Assembly (NCBI GenBank): GCA_023846275.1
Contig: CM043878.1
Location: 12,779,501-12,843,500 of the forward strand
From: Vanilla planifolia
Lineage: Eukaryota; Streptophyta; Magnoliopsida; Asparagales; Orchidaceae
DNA: 64,000 bases
Direction: 5' to 3'
The translations under genes were made by a program, and so were the position numbers. Under the pieces are notes generated by a model. The model saw only the letters and a list, made by a program, of their open reading frames with translations, was not told the origin of the DNA and searched no databases. Positions 8,754-23,245 of the stretch are shown here, in pieces (within the stretch, counting starts at the first letter, position 1; each line of letters opens with the position of its first letter).

Positions 8754-11579
8754 CCTTTTTTCCAATTTGAATATTTATGATTAGAGTTTATAAAATATTA
8801 ATTTATTTTTTATAACATGGAGAATGAAGAAAATTTCTTTTGAATATTTTAATTTAGCAGAAATGTAGTCTAATTATTTTTAAAATTTTTTTATTTAAAA
8901 ATATAAATAAAAAAATAATCTCAAAAGAAATATTATCGTTATATATTATTTTTTTATTTTTAAAATGAAATCCTAAAATATTAATTGAAAAATTAAAATA
9001 TAAAATTATTTTTTCCTTTTATCAATAATATAATTTACTTGTTTATCATTCATGTTACAAAGAAAATTAACAAGGGATCGTTCTCGTGATCTACGATTCA
9101 TATAAATATATTTATAATGAGTAGAGAAAATAAATATAAAATTCAAAACCTAAATAATATTCGCAACTTGATAAAATGGCTCAACGAATTAAATAGAATT
9201 ATATGCGAACAGAATCCCAAAATTTAAGTATAGTATACTACAAAAATGTAATAAAGGCTTCTTCGTAATTCACTTACGGCTATCAAATTATAAAAAAAAT
9301 TAACAAATAAATTTTTACGGAAGCATTCGATAATATGAGCAGCCAAACGAAACTGCAAAAATTACTCGATAAATAAACGAATAAACATATTTATTAATAC
9401 ACATATTTATTTATTTTTCTTCTCTCAATATTAAATCAGAGTATTATGATAAATAACTATTTTAATTATTTATTAGTTCAATGTTTTATTCTAAAAACAA
9501 AAACTCTAAAATTTCTTTCATATATTAAAAGTAAAGAGTGGATATTAGTTTTCATATCGATTATATAATATAGTTGTCATTTATATTTTAAATTAATTGA
9601 ATATATATATATATATATATATATTATTTAGAAGAGAAAAATAAAAATTTGAAAATATGGGAGATTCATGACGAAAACTAAATACAATTGTTAGAATTAG
9701 AGACTAACATGATGTCATAATATAAAAAAAATAATTTAATAACACGCTAAAAGAAGCCCAAAAAATCGTGCGGAAATGTTTTTTTTGATAATTCAATTAT
9801 ACAAACTAAATCATTAGACAATCGACAAGGGTACTTTTACTTAAGAAATTTTTAAATTGGATCACGATAAAAATATAAAAAATGCGTCATAATATTTATG
9901 GTTTTCTTTAAATTTTAATCGATTATTTAGTTAAATTGAAAAAAAAAAAACGATAAAATGTACATGCAGTTGTCTTTATTAATACCATTTGATAATGACT
10001 TTTTAAATATATTAAGTACAACTGAATCTTAAATTCATAAATATATCTGATAATTTTCATAACTTTTTTGAACCTTCAAACGTAATATATTTTCTAAAAC
10101 TTTACGAATAATTCACATGGAGAAAAAGAGATTTTTATTATAAAAAAATTCCTAAAACTAATTATATATATGTGTGTTGATAGTTAATCACAAATATTTT
10201 TGTCATTACATTTGTTGAGAAAGGTAGTAAAATAATATTTATTTTTCAAAATCTTTTTTGTTAATTAATTCATTTATGTTTAAAAGTTTTTTAATTTTTT
10301 TATATTATATTTTTTGTTGTTCTTTTGAATCACTATTATTCTTAATAGTATAAAGAAGACATAAAATATATGCAATGAAAATAATTTTAATGATTAAATT
10401 TATTTATAAAAAATATAGTATGCATTAACTCTTATATATTATAATTTATGTTTAATACGTAGAAACCAAATATAATATATATAATATGTTAAGTTAAAAA
10501 TTACAGTTTTATAATAATATAATCTTGAAAATTATGTAATATAATCATATTATTTATATTTGACAAAATAAATTCACTCTACTAACTTAATTTCATATTA
10601 TAAAACATTTTTTCACTAATAAATTCATTTAAGTTAGAATTTTTTTAATTTTTTTAATTTTTTTAAATTTTTTAAATATATATTTTATATCACAATTATT
10701 CTCAACAATAATAGCTAATATGATGTGTATCAAGAAGAAAACAATTTTTACAATTAAATTTATTTATCTAAATTTTATTATTTATCATGAATTAATGAAA
10801 TGTATAAATATTAATGTTATTTATTTTATTTTTTTTTAAATAAAAATTGATTATACACATAAAATCAAAAGTAATGTAAAACATATAACATTTTTATTTA
10901 TTGGTTTCCTAATTAAAAAAAAGAAAAAAAAATCAAACTCACAATGCACGTATTTTTTTAGTAGTCATCAATAATGACAATACTTTTATTTTAGTCACAC
11001 ATTATTAAATTATACAATTGTCAAATATCAAGACAAATGGTGAGTCAATTAAAACAAAATTTCTCCTAAAATATCACAATTTTGTGGGGTTATCATTTGC
11101 ATAAGTCACATATTATATTATATATAAAAAATATAAAATGATAAACAATTCTAGAATATGTGAATATTACAATAATTATGAACGTAGAATATTCAAAATA
11201 ATTGTTCGTTTTATATATTTTTAGTATTTCGATTTTTCAGTATGATTTATTTTTTATTTTTTATTATTCTTCTATTTTTTTTTGTTTTTTAATAATTTAA
11301 AATCTTAATTTTTATTTAGAAATAATAAAATTTTTTAAATTTATATCATTATTTTTTATTAACAATTGATTTAATAATTTTAATGAAGAGGTTCATGTTT
11401 TGATATAGATATTTACATAAAATCCAAAACTTTAATTTATTCCTAATAAATAATAGTTTAATATTTATTTTGAAATGCTTTTGAAAACAGGCAGCGTAAT
11501 TTATATTTTTCCGAACTTCGAAAAAAGAAAAAAAAAAAAAAAAAGAATACGTTTAAGCAATGCACTTTTTTTTTTGGTG

Positions 11580-11817
11580 TGTCCCGCACAATAACAACTC
11601 GTACAATTATAGGACCGTCCGCATAAACGTCATGATGCGGACGCCGAAAATGGCCAAAATCCGTGAGCTAACACTCACGGTTTTTCTGCGAAATCGCCGA
11701 ATCCGAAGGGTTATTCAGTTTTGCAATGTCGCACAGAACTTTGATGCGGACACCCGCAAAACTACGAAGGCGACAAACATGCGACGTTTGTTTATTGGGT
11801 AATATCTCCACGTTTTT
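11580..11817 (+). ncRNA. Element A, unit 4
   Basis: Reference-type sequence with all stems intact. Confidence 0.55.
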
Positions 11818-12145
11818 ATTTTTAAATGTTTAGGGTACTAGGTTATTCGTAAAATGTTTTCTAAATTTTTCTATTGGTGAAATATCAAAACAATTTTCAT
11901 AATTTTTTTAATAATTAATATTAATATTTTCTAAAAAAATATATTTTAAATAAATATTATTTTTTCTCTCTATCTTTCTATTTCTTCATTTTTTGTCTTT
12001 TATTTTATTAATAAATAGATTTTTATATTTACCTTGCAAATTTCTCTCTAAAATTAATATGATATGCATAATAATTGTTATTAAAATATATATTTATTTA
12101 TAGCCATTCATTCTTTTGCAAAAATACTTCCGTTTATTTATTATA

Positions 12146-12375
12146 TGTCCCGCACCGTACAAAATATAAATTGTATGCATATGGCCGCATATTTGATGTA
12201 TGCGGACGCAAAAAAACCGTAAAACCCGTGAGCGAACCATCACGGATTTCTGCATAAATTTGCCATGCAGCGGGTGCCAAATTTTGTGACGGTCGCATAG
12301 AACGTTCTGTGCGGAACGGCTTAATATAAAAACATCTATTCTTATGCGGCTTAATTGTAGGATTCTCGGCGTTTT
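12146..12375 (+). ncRNA. Element B, unit 4
   Basis: Identical by eye to the unit 1 element B. Confidence 0.55.
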
Positions 12376-15203
12376 CCTTTTTTCCAATTTGAATATTTAT
12401 GATTAGAGTTTATAAAATATTAATTTATTTTTTATAACATGGAGAATGAAGAAAATTTCTTTTGAATATTTTAATTTAGCAGAAATGTAGTCTAATTATT
12501 TTTAAAATTTTTTTATTTAAAAATATAAATAAAAAAATAATCTCAAAAGAAATATTATCGTTATATATTATTTTTTTTATTTTTAAAATGAAATCCTAAA
12601 ATATTAATTGAAAAATTAAAATATAAAATTATTTTTTCCTTTTATCAATAATATAATTTACTTGTTTATCATTCATGTTACAAAGAAAATTAACAAGGGA
12701 TCGTTCTCGTGATCTACGATTCATATAAATATATTTATAATGAGTAGAGAAAATAAATATAAAATTCAAAACCTAAATAATATTCGCAACTTGATAAAAT
12801 GGCTCAACGAATTAAATAGAATTATATGCGAACAGAATCCCAAAATTTAAGTATAGTATACTACAAAAATGTAATAAAGGCTTCTTCGTAATTCACTTAC
12901 GGCTATCAAATTATAAAAAAAATTAACAAATAAATTTTTACGGAAGCATTCGATAATATGAGCAGCCAAACGAAACTGCAAAAATTACTCGATAAATAAA
13001 CGAATAAACATATTTATTAATACACATATTTATTTATTTTTCTTCTCTCAATATTAAATCAGAGTATTATGATAAATAACTATTTTAATTATTTATTAGT
13101 TCAATGTTTTATTCTAAAAACAAAAACTCTAAAATTTCTTTCATATATTAAAAGTAAAGAGTGGATATTAGTTTTCATATCGATTATATAATATAGTTGT
13201 CATTTATATTTTAAATTAATTGAATATATATATATATATATATATATTATTTAGAAGAGAAAAATAAAAATTTGAAAATATGGGAGATTCATGACGAAAA
13301 CTAAATACAATTGTTAGAATTAGAGACTAACATGATGTCATAATATAAAAAAAATAATTTAATAACACGCTAAAAGAAGCCCAAAAAATCGTGCGGAAAT
13401 GTTTTTTTTGATAATTCAATTATACAAACTAAATCATTAGACAATCGACATGGGTACTTTTACTTAAGAAATTTGTAAATTGGATCACGATAAAAATATA
13501 AAAAATGCGTCATAATATTTATGGTTTTCTTTAAATTTTAATCGATTATTTAGTTAAATTGAAAAAAAAAAAACGATAAAATGTACATGCAGTTGTCTTT
13601 ATTAATACCATTTGATAATGACTTTTTAAATATATTAAGTACAACTGAATCTTAAATTCATAAATATATCTGATAATTTTCATAACTTTTTTGAACCTTC
13701 AAACGTAATATATTTTCTAAAACTTTACGAATAATTCACATGGAGAAAAAGAGATTTTTATTATAAAAAAATTCCTAAAACTAATTATATATATGTGTGT
13801 TGATAGTTAATCACAAATATTTTTGTCATTACATTTGTTGAGAAAGGTAGTAAAATAATATTTATTTTTCAAAATCTTTTTTGTTAATTAATTCATTTAT
13901 GTTTAAAAGTTTTTTAATTTTTTTATATTATATTTTTTGTTGTTCTTTTGAATCACTATTATTCTTAATAGTATAAAGAAGACATAAAATATATGCAATG
14001 AAAATAATTTTAATGATTAAATTTATTTATAAAAAATATAGTATGCATTAACTCTTATATATTATAATTTATGTTTAATACGTAGAAACCAAATATAATA
14101 TATATAATATGTTAAGTTAAAAATTACAGTTTTATAATAATATAATCTTGAAAATTATGTAATATAATCATATTATTTATATTTGACAAAATAAATTCAC
14201 TCTACTAACTTAATTTCATATTATAAAACATTTTTTCACTAATAAATTCATTTAAGTTAGAATTTTTTTAATTTTTTTAATTTTTTTAAATTTTTTAAAT
14301 ATATATTTTATATCACAATTATTCTCAACAATAATAGCTAATATGATGTGTATCAAGAAGAAAACAATTTTTACAATTAAATTTATTTATCTAAATTTTA
14401 TTATTTATCATGAATTAGTGAAATGTATAAATATTAATGTTATTTATTTTATATTTTTTTAAATAAAAATTGATTATACACATAAAATCAAAAGTAATGT
14501 AAAACATATAACATTTTTATTTATTGGTTTCCTAATTAAAAAAAAGAAAAAAAAATCAAACTCACAATGCACGTATTTTTTTAGTAGTCATCAATAATGA
14601 CAATACTTTTATTTTAGTCACACATTATTAAATTATACAATTGTCAAATATCAAGACAAATGGTGAGTCAATTAAAACAAAATTTCTCCTAAAATATCAC
14701 AATTTTGTGGGGTTATCATTTGCATAAGTCACATATTATATTATATTTAAAAAATATAAAATGATAAACAATTCTAGAATATGTGAATATTACAATAATT
14801 ATGAACGTAGAATATTCAAAATAATTGTTCGTTTTATATATTTTTAGTATTTCGATTTTTCAGTATGATTTATTTTTTATTTTTTATTATTCTTCTATTT
14901 TTTTTTGTTTTTTAATAATTTAAAATCTTAATTTTTATTTAGAAATAATAAAATTTTTTAAATTTATATCATTATTTTTTATTAACAATTGATTTAATAA
15001 TTTTAATGAAGAGGTTCATGTTTTGATATAGATATTTACATAAAATCCAAAACTTTAATTTATTCCTAATAAATAATAGTTTAATATTTATTTTGAAATG
15101 CTTTTGAAAACAGGCAGCGTAATTTATATTTTTCCGAACTTCGAAAAAAGAAAAAAAAAAAAAAAAAGAATACGTTTAAGCAATGCACTTTTTTTTTTTG
15201 GTG

Positions 15204-15441
15204 TGTCCCGCACAATAACAACTCGTACAATTATAGGACCGTCCGCATAAACGTCATGATGCGGACGCCGAAAATGGCCAAAATCCGTGAGCTAACACTC
15301 ACGGTTTTTCTGCGAAATCGCCGAATCCGAAGGGTTATTCAGTTTTGCAATGTCGCACAGAACTTTGATGCGGACACCCGCAAAACTACGAAGGCGACAA
15401 ACATGCGACGTTTGTTTATTGGGTAATATCTCCACGTTTTT
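15204..15441 (+). ncRNA. Element A, unit 5
   Basis: Reference-type sequence with all stems intact. Confidence 0.55.
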
Positions 15442-15769
15442 ATTTTTAAATGTTTAGGGTACTAGGTTATTCGTAAAATGTTTTCTAAATTTTTCTATTG
15501 GTGAAATATCAAAACAATTTTCATAATTTTTTTAATAATTAATATTAATATTTTCTAAAAAAATATATTTTAAATAAATATTATTTTTTCTCTCTATCTT
15601 TCTATTTCTTCATTTTTTGTCTTTTATTTTATTAATAAATAGATTTTTATATTTACCTTGCAAATTTCTCTCTAAAATTAATATGATATGCATAATAATT
15701 GTTATTAAAATATATATTTATTTATAGCCATTCATTCTTTTGCAAAAATACTTCCGTTTATTTATTATA

Positions 15770-15999
15770 TGTCCCGCACCGTACAAAATATAAATTGTAT
15801 GCATATGGCCGCATATTTGATGTATGCGGACGCAAAAAAACCGTAAAACCCGTGAGCGAACCATCACGGATTTCTGCATAAATTTGCCATGCAGCGGGTG
15901 CCAAATTTTGTGACGGTCGCATAGAACGTTCTGTGCGGAACGGCTTAATATAAAAACATCTATTCTTATGCGGCTTAATTGTAGGATTCTCGGCGTTTT
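15770..15999 (+). ncRNA. Element B, unit 5
   Basis: Identical by eye to the unit 1 element B. Confidence 0.55.
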
Positions 16000-18825
16000 C
16001 CTTTTTTCCAATTTGAATATTTATGATTAGAGTTTATAAAATATTAATTTATTTTTTATAACATGGAGAATGAAGAAAATTTCTTTTGAATATTTTAATT
16101 TAGCAGAAATGTAGTCTAATTATTTTTAAAATTTTTTTATTTAAAAATATAAATAAAAAAATAATCTCAAAAGAAATATTATCGTTATATATTATTTTTT
16201 TTATTTTTAAAATGAAATCCTAAAATATTAATTGAAAAATTAAAATATAAAATTATTTTTTCCTTTTATCAATAATATAATTTACTTGTTTATCATTCAT
16301 GTTACAAAGAAAATTAACAAGGGATCGTTCTCGTGATCTACGATTCATATAAATATATTTATAATGAGTAGAGAAAATAAATATAAAATTCAAAACCTAA
16401 ATAATATTCGCAACTTGATAAAATGGCTCAACGAATTAAATAGAATTATATGCGAACAGAATCCCAAAATTTAAGTATAGTATACTACAAAAATGTAATA
16501 AAGGCTTCTTCGTAATTCACTTACGGCTATCAAATTATAAAAAAAATTAACAAATAAATTTTTACGGAAGCATTCGATAATATGAGCAGCCAAACGAAAC
16601 TGCAAAAATTACTCGATAAATAAACGAATAAACATATTTATTAATACACATATTTATTTATTTTTCTTCTCTCAATATTAAATCAGAGTATTATGATAAA
16701 TAACTATTTTAATTATTTATTAGTTCAATGTTTTATTCTAAAAACAAAAACTCTAAAATTTCTTTCATATATTAAAAGTAAAGAGTGGATATTAGTTTTC
16801 ATATCGATTATATAATATAGTTGTCATTTATATTTTAAATTAATTGAATATATATATATATATATATATTATTTAGAAGAGAAAAATAAAAATTTGAAAA
16901 TATGGGAGATTCATGACGAAAACTAAATACAATTGTTAGAATTAGAGACTAACATGATGTCATAATATAAAAAAAATAATTTAATAACACGCTAAAAGAA
17001 GCCCAAAAAATCGTGCGGAAATGTTTTTTTTGATAATTCAATTATACAAACTAAATCATTAGACAATCGACAAGGGTACTTTTACTTAAGAAATTTTTAA
17101 ATTGGATCACGATAAAAATATAAAAAATGCGTCATAATATTTATGGTTTTCTTTAAATTTTAATCGATTATTTAGTTAAATTGAAAAAAAAAAAACGATA
17201 AAATGTACATGCAGTTGTCTTTATTAATACCATTTGATAATGACTTTTTAAATATATTAAGTACAACTGAATCTTAAATTCATAAATATATCTGATAATT
17301 TTCATAACTTTTTTGAACCTTCAAACGTAATATATTTTCTAAAACTTTACGAATAATTCACATGGAGAAAAAGAGATTTTTATTATAAAAAAATTCCTAA
17401 AACTAATTATATATATGTGTGTTGATAGTTAATCACAAATATTTTTGTCATTACATTTGTTGAGAAAGGTAGTAAAATAATATTTATTTTTCAAAATCTT
17501 TTTTGTTAATTAATTCATTTATGTTTAAAAGTTTTTTAATTTTTTTATATTATATTTTTTGTTGTTCTTTTGAATCACTATTATTCTTAATAGTATAAAG
17601 AAGACATAAAATATATGCAATGAAAATAATTTTAATGATTAAATTTATTTATAAAAAATATAGTATGCATTAACTCTTATATATTATAATTTATGTTTAA
17701 TACGTAGAAACCAAATATAATATATATAATATGTTAAGTTAAAAATTACAGTTTTATAATAATATAATCTTGAAAATTATGTAATATAATCATATTATTT
17801 ATATTTGACAAAATAAATTCACTCTACTAACTTAATTTCATATTATAAAACATTTTTTCACTAATAAATTCATTTAAGTTAGAATTTTTTTAATTTTTTT
17901 AATTTTTTTAAATTTTTTAAATATATATTTTATATCACAATTATTCTCAACAATAATAGCTAATATGATGTGTATCAAGAAGAAAACAATTTTTACAATT
18001 AAATTTATTTATCTAAATTTTATTATTTATCATGAATTAATGAAATGTATAAATATTAATGTTATTTATTTTATATTTTTTTAAATAAAAATTGATTATA
18101 CACATAAAATCAAAAGTAATGTAAAACATATAACATTTTTATTTATTGGTTTCCTAATTAAAAAAAAGAAAAAAAAATCAAACTCACAATGCACGTATTT
18201 TTTTAGTAGTCATCAATAATGACAATACTTTTATTTTAGTCACACATTATTAAATTATGCAATTGTCAAATATCAAGACAAATGGTGAGTCAATTAAAAC
18301 AAAATTTCTCCTAAAATATCACAATTTTGTGGGGTTATCATTTGCATAAGTCACATATTATATTATATATAAAAAATATAAAATGATAAACAATTCTAGA
18401 ATATGTGAATATTACAATAATTATGAACGTAGAATATTCAAAATAATTGTTCGTTTTATATATTTTTAGTATTTCGATTTTTCAGTATGATTTATTTTTT
18501 ATTTTTTATTATTCTTCTATTTTTTTTTGTTTTTTAATAATTTAAAATCTTAATTTTTATTTAGAAATAATAAAATTTTTTAAATTTATATCATTATTTT
18601 TTATTAACAATTGATTTAATAATTTTAATGAAGAGGTTCATGTTTTGATATAGATATTTACATAAAATCCAAAACTTTAATTTATTCCTAATAAATAATA
18701 GTTTAATATTTATTTTGAAATGCTTTTGAAAACAGGCAGCGTAATTTATATTTTTCCGAACTTCGAAAAAAGAAAAAAAAAAAAAAAAAAGAATACGTTT
18801 AAGCAATGCACTTTTTTTTTTGGTG

Positions 18826-19063
18826 TGTCCCGCACAATAACAACTCGTACAATTATAGGACCGTCCGCATAAACGTCATGATGCGGACGCCGAAAATGGC
18901 CAAAATCCGTGAGCTAACACTCACGGTTTTTCTGCGAAATCGCCGAATCCGAAGGGTTATTCAGTTTTGCAATGTCGCACAGAACTTTGATGCGGACACC
19001 CGCAAAACTACGAAGGCGACAAACATGCGACGTTTGTTTATTGGGTAATATCTCCACGTTTTT
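18826..19063 (+). ncRNA. Element A, unit 6
   Basis: Reference-type sequence with all stems intact. Confidence 0.55.
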
Positions 19064-19391
19064 ATTTTTAAATGTTTAGGGTACTAGGTTATTCGTAAAA
19101 TGTTTTCTAAATTTTTCTATTGGTGAAATATCAAAACAATTTTCATAATTTTTTTAATAATTAATATTAATATTTTCTAAAAAAATATATTTTAAATAAA
19201 TATTATTTTTTCTCTCTATCTTTCTATTTCTTCATTTTTTGTCTTTTATTTTATTAATAAATAGATTTTTATATTTACCTTGCAAATTTCTCTCTAAAAT
19301 TAATATGATATGCATAATAATTGTTATTAAAATATATATTTATTTATAGCCATTCATTCTTTTGCAAAAATACTTCCGTTTATTTATTATA

Positions 19392-19621
19392 TGTCCCGCA
19401 CCGTACAAAATATAAATTGTATGCATATGGCCGCATATTTGATGTATGCGGACGCAAAAAAACCGTAAAACCCGTGAGCGAACCATCACGGATTTCTGCA
19501 TAAATTTGCCATGCAGCGGGTGCCAAATTTTGTGACGGTCGCATAGAACGTTCTGTGCGGAACGGCTTAATATAAAAACATCTATTCTTATGCGGCTTAA
19601 TTGTAGGATTCTCGGCGTTTT
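19392..19621 (+). ncRNA. Element B, unit 6
   Basis: Identical by eye to the unit 1 element B. Confidence 0.55.
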
Positions 19622-22449
19622 CCTTTTTTCCAATTTGAATATTTATGATTAGAGTTTATAAAATATTAATTTATTTTTTATAACATGGAGAATGAAGAAA
19701 ATTTCTTTTGAATATTTTAATTTAGCAGAAATGTAGTCTAATTATTTTTAAAATTTTTTTATTTAAAAATATAAATAAAAAAATAATCTCAAAAGAAATA
19801 TTATCGTTATATATTATTTTTTTTATTTTTAAAATGAAATCCTAAAATATTAATTGAAAAATTAAAATATAAAATTATTTTTTCCTTTTATCAATAATAT
19901 AATTTACTTGTTTATCATTCATGTTACAAAGAAAATTAACAAGGGATCGTTCTCGTGATCTACGATTCATATAAATATATTTATAATGAGTAGAGAAAAT
20001 AAATATAAAATTCAAAACCTAAATAATATTCGCAACTTGATAAAATGGCTCAACGAATTAAATAGAATTATATGCGAACAGAATCCCAAAATTTAAGTAT
20101 AGTATACTACAAAAATGTAATAAAGGCTTCTTCGTAATTCACTTACGGCTATCAAATTATAAAAAAAATTAACAAATAAATTTTTACGGAAGCATTCGAT
20201 AATATGAGCAGCCAAACGAAACTGCAAAAATTACTCGATAAATAAACGAATAAACATATTTATTAATACACATATTTATTTATTTTTCTTCTCTCAATAT
20301 TAAATCAGAGTTTTATGATAAATAACTATTTTAATTATTTATTAGTTCAATGTTTTATTCTAAAAACAAAAACTCTAAAATTTCTTTCATATATTAAAAG
20401 TAAAGAGTGGATATTAGTTTTCATATCGATTATATAATATAGTTGTCATTTATATTTTAAATTAATTGAATATATATATATATATATATATATTATTTAG
20501 AAGAGAAAAATAAAAATTTGAAAATATGGGAGATTCATGACGAAAACTAAATACAATTGTTAGAATTAGAGACTAACATGATGTCATAATATAAAAAAAA
20601 TAATTTAATAACACGCTAAAAGAAGCCCAAAAAATCGTGCGGAAATGTTTTTTTTGATAATTCAATTATACAAACTAAATCATTAGACAATCGACATGGG
20701 TACTTTTACTTAAGAAATTTGTAAATTGGATCACGATAAAAATATAAAAAATGCGTCATAATATTTATGGTTTTCTTTAAATTTTAATCGATTATTTAGT
20801 TAAATTGAAAAAAAAAAAACGATAAAATGTACATGCAGTTGTCTTTATTAATACCATTTGATAATGACTTTTTAAATATATTAAGTACAACTGAATCTTA
20901 AATTCATAAATATATCTGATAATTTTCATAACTTTTTTGAACCTTCAAACGTAATATATTTTCTAAAACTTTACGAATAATTCACATGGAGAAAAAGAGA
21001 TTTTTATTATAAAAAAATTCCTAAAACTAATTATATATATGTGTGTTGATAGTTAATCACAAATATTTTTGTCATTACATTTGTTGAGAAAGGTAGTAAA
21101 ATAATATTTATTTTTCAAAATCTTTTTTGTTAATTAATTCATTTATGTTTAAAAGTTTTTTAATTTTTTTATATTATATTTTTTGTTGTTCTTTTGAATC
21201 ACTATTATTCTTAATAGTATAAAGAAGACATAAAATATATGCAATGAAAATAATTTTAATGATTAAATTTATTTATAAAAAATATAGTATGCATTAACTC
21301 TTATATATTATAATTTATGTTTAATACGTAGAAACCAAATATAATATATATAATATGTTAAGTTAAAAATTACAGTTTTATAATAATATAATCTTGAAAA
21401 TTATGTAATATAATCATATTATTTATATTTGACAAAATAAATTCACTCTACTAACTTAATTTCATATTATAAAACATTTTTTCACTAATAAATTCATTTA
21501 AGTTAGAATTTTTTTAATTTTTTTAATTTTTTTAAATTTTTTAAATATATATTTTATATCACAATTATTCTCAACAATAATAGCTAATATGATGTGTATC
21601 AAGAAGAAAACAATTTTTACAATTAAATTTATTTATCTAAATTTTATTATTTATCATGAATTAATGAAATGTATAAATATTAATGTTATTTATTTTATAT
21701 TTTTTTAAATAAAAATTGATTATACACATAAAATCAAAAGTAATGTAAAACATATAACATTTTTATTTATTGGTTTCCTAATTAAAAAAAAGAAAAAAAA
21801 ATCAAACTCACAATGCACGTATTTTTTTAGTAGTCATCAATAATGACAATACTTTTATTTTAGTCACACATTATTAAATTATGCAATTGTCAAATATCAA
21901 GACAAATGGTGAGTCAATTAAAACAAAATTTCTCCTAAAATATCACAATTTTGTGGGGTTATCATTTGCATAAGTCACATATTATATTATATATAAAAAA
22001 TATAAAATGATAAACAATTCTAGAATATGTGAATATTACAATAATTATGAACGTAGAATATTCAAAATAATTGTTCGTTTTATATATTTTTAGTATTTCG
22101 ATTTTTCAGTATGATTTATTTTTTATTTTTTATTATTCTTCTATTTTTTTTTGTTTTTTAATAATTTAAAATCTTAATTTTTATTTAGAAATAATAAAAT
22201 TTTTTAAATTTATATCATTATTTTTTATTAACAATTGATTTAATAATTTTAATGAAGAGGTTCATGTTTTGATATAGATATTTACATAAAATCCAAAACT
22301 TTAATTTATTCCTAATAAATAATAGTTTAATATTTATTTTGAAATGCTTTTGAAAACAGGCAGCGTAATTTATATTTTTCCGAACTTCGAAAAAAGAAAA
22401 AAAAAAAAAAAAAAGAATACGTTTAAGCAATGCACTTTTTTTTTTGGTG

Positions 22450-22687
22450 TGTCCCGCACAATAACAACTCGTACAATTATAGGACCGTCCGCATAAACGT
22501 CATGATGCGGACGCCGAAAATGGCCAAAATCCGTGAGCTAACACTCACGGTTTTTCTGCGAAATCGCCGAATCCGAAGGGTTATTCAGTTTTGCAATGTC
22601 GCACAGAACTTTGATGCGGACACCCGCAAAACTACGAAGGCGACAAACATGCGACGTTTGTTTATTGGGTAATATCTCCACGTTTTT
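22450..22687 (+). ncRNA. Element A, unit 7
   Basis: Reference-type sequence with all stems intact. Confidence 0.55.
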
Positions 22688-23015
22688 ATTTTTAAATGTT
22701 TAGGGTACTAGGTTATTCGTAAAATGTTTTCTAAATTTTTCTATTGGTGAAATATCAAAACAATTTTCATAATTTTTTTAATAATTAATATTAATATTTT
22801 CTAAAAAAATATATTTTAAATAAATATTATTTTTTCTCTCTATCTTTCTATTTCTTCATTTTTTGTCTTTTATTTTATTAATAAATAGATTTTTATATTT
22901 ACCTTGCAAATTTCTCTCTAAAATTAATATGATATGCATAATAATTGTTATTAAAATATATATTTATTTATAGCCATTCATTCTTTTGCAAAAATACTTC
23001 CGTTTATTTATTATA

Positions 23016-23245
23016 TGTCCCGCACCGTACAAAATATAAATTGTATGCATATGGCCGCATATTTGATGTATGCGGACGCAAAAAAACCGTAAAACCCGTG
23101 AGCGAACCATCACGGATTTCTGCATAAATTTGCCATGCAGCGGGTGCCAAATTTTGTGACGGTCGCATAGAACGTTCTGTGCGGAACGGCTTAATATAAA
23201 AACATCTATTCTTATGCGGCTTAATTGTAGGATTCTCGGCGTTTT
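23016..23245 (+). ncRNA. Element B, unit 7
   Basis: Identical by eye to the unit 1 element B. Confidence 0.55.

Larger units (their letters stand above)
7267..10890 (+). repeat. Array unit 3
   Basis: 3,624 bp, CAAGGG subfamily, (AT)12 at 9601-9624. Carries GAATTAATG near 10790 and an all-T variant (TTATTTTTTTTTAAAT) near 10825. Confidence 0.97.
10891..14513 (+). repeat. Array unit 4
   Basis: 3,623 bp, the first CATGGG-subfamily unit (near 13450), (AT)12 at 13224-13247. Ends with GAATTAGTG like unit 7, consistent with units 4-6 and 7-9 being copies of each other. Confidence 0.97.
14514..18135 (+). repeat. Array unit 5
   Basis: 3,622 bp, CAAGGG subfamily, shortest tract (AT)11 at 16848-16869. 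Shares TTATATTTAA (14741-14750) only with unit 8, three units later. Confidence 0.97.
18136..21759 (+). repeat. Array unit 6
   Basis: 3,624 bp, CATGGG subfamily, (AT)12 at 20470-20493. Shares ATTATGCAATTG (near 18255) and GAGTTTTATG (near 20310) only with unit 7. Confidence 0.97.
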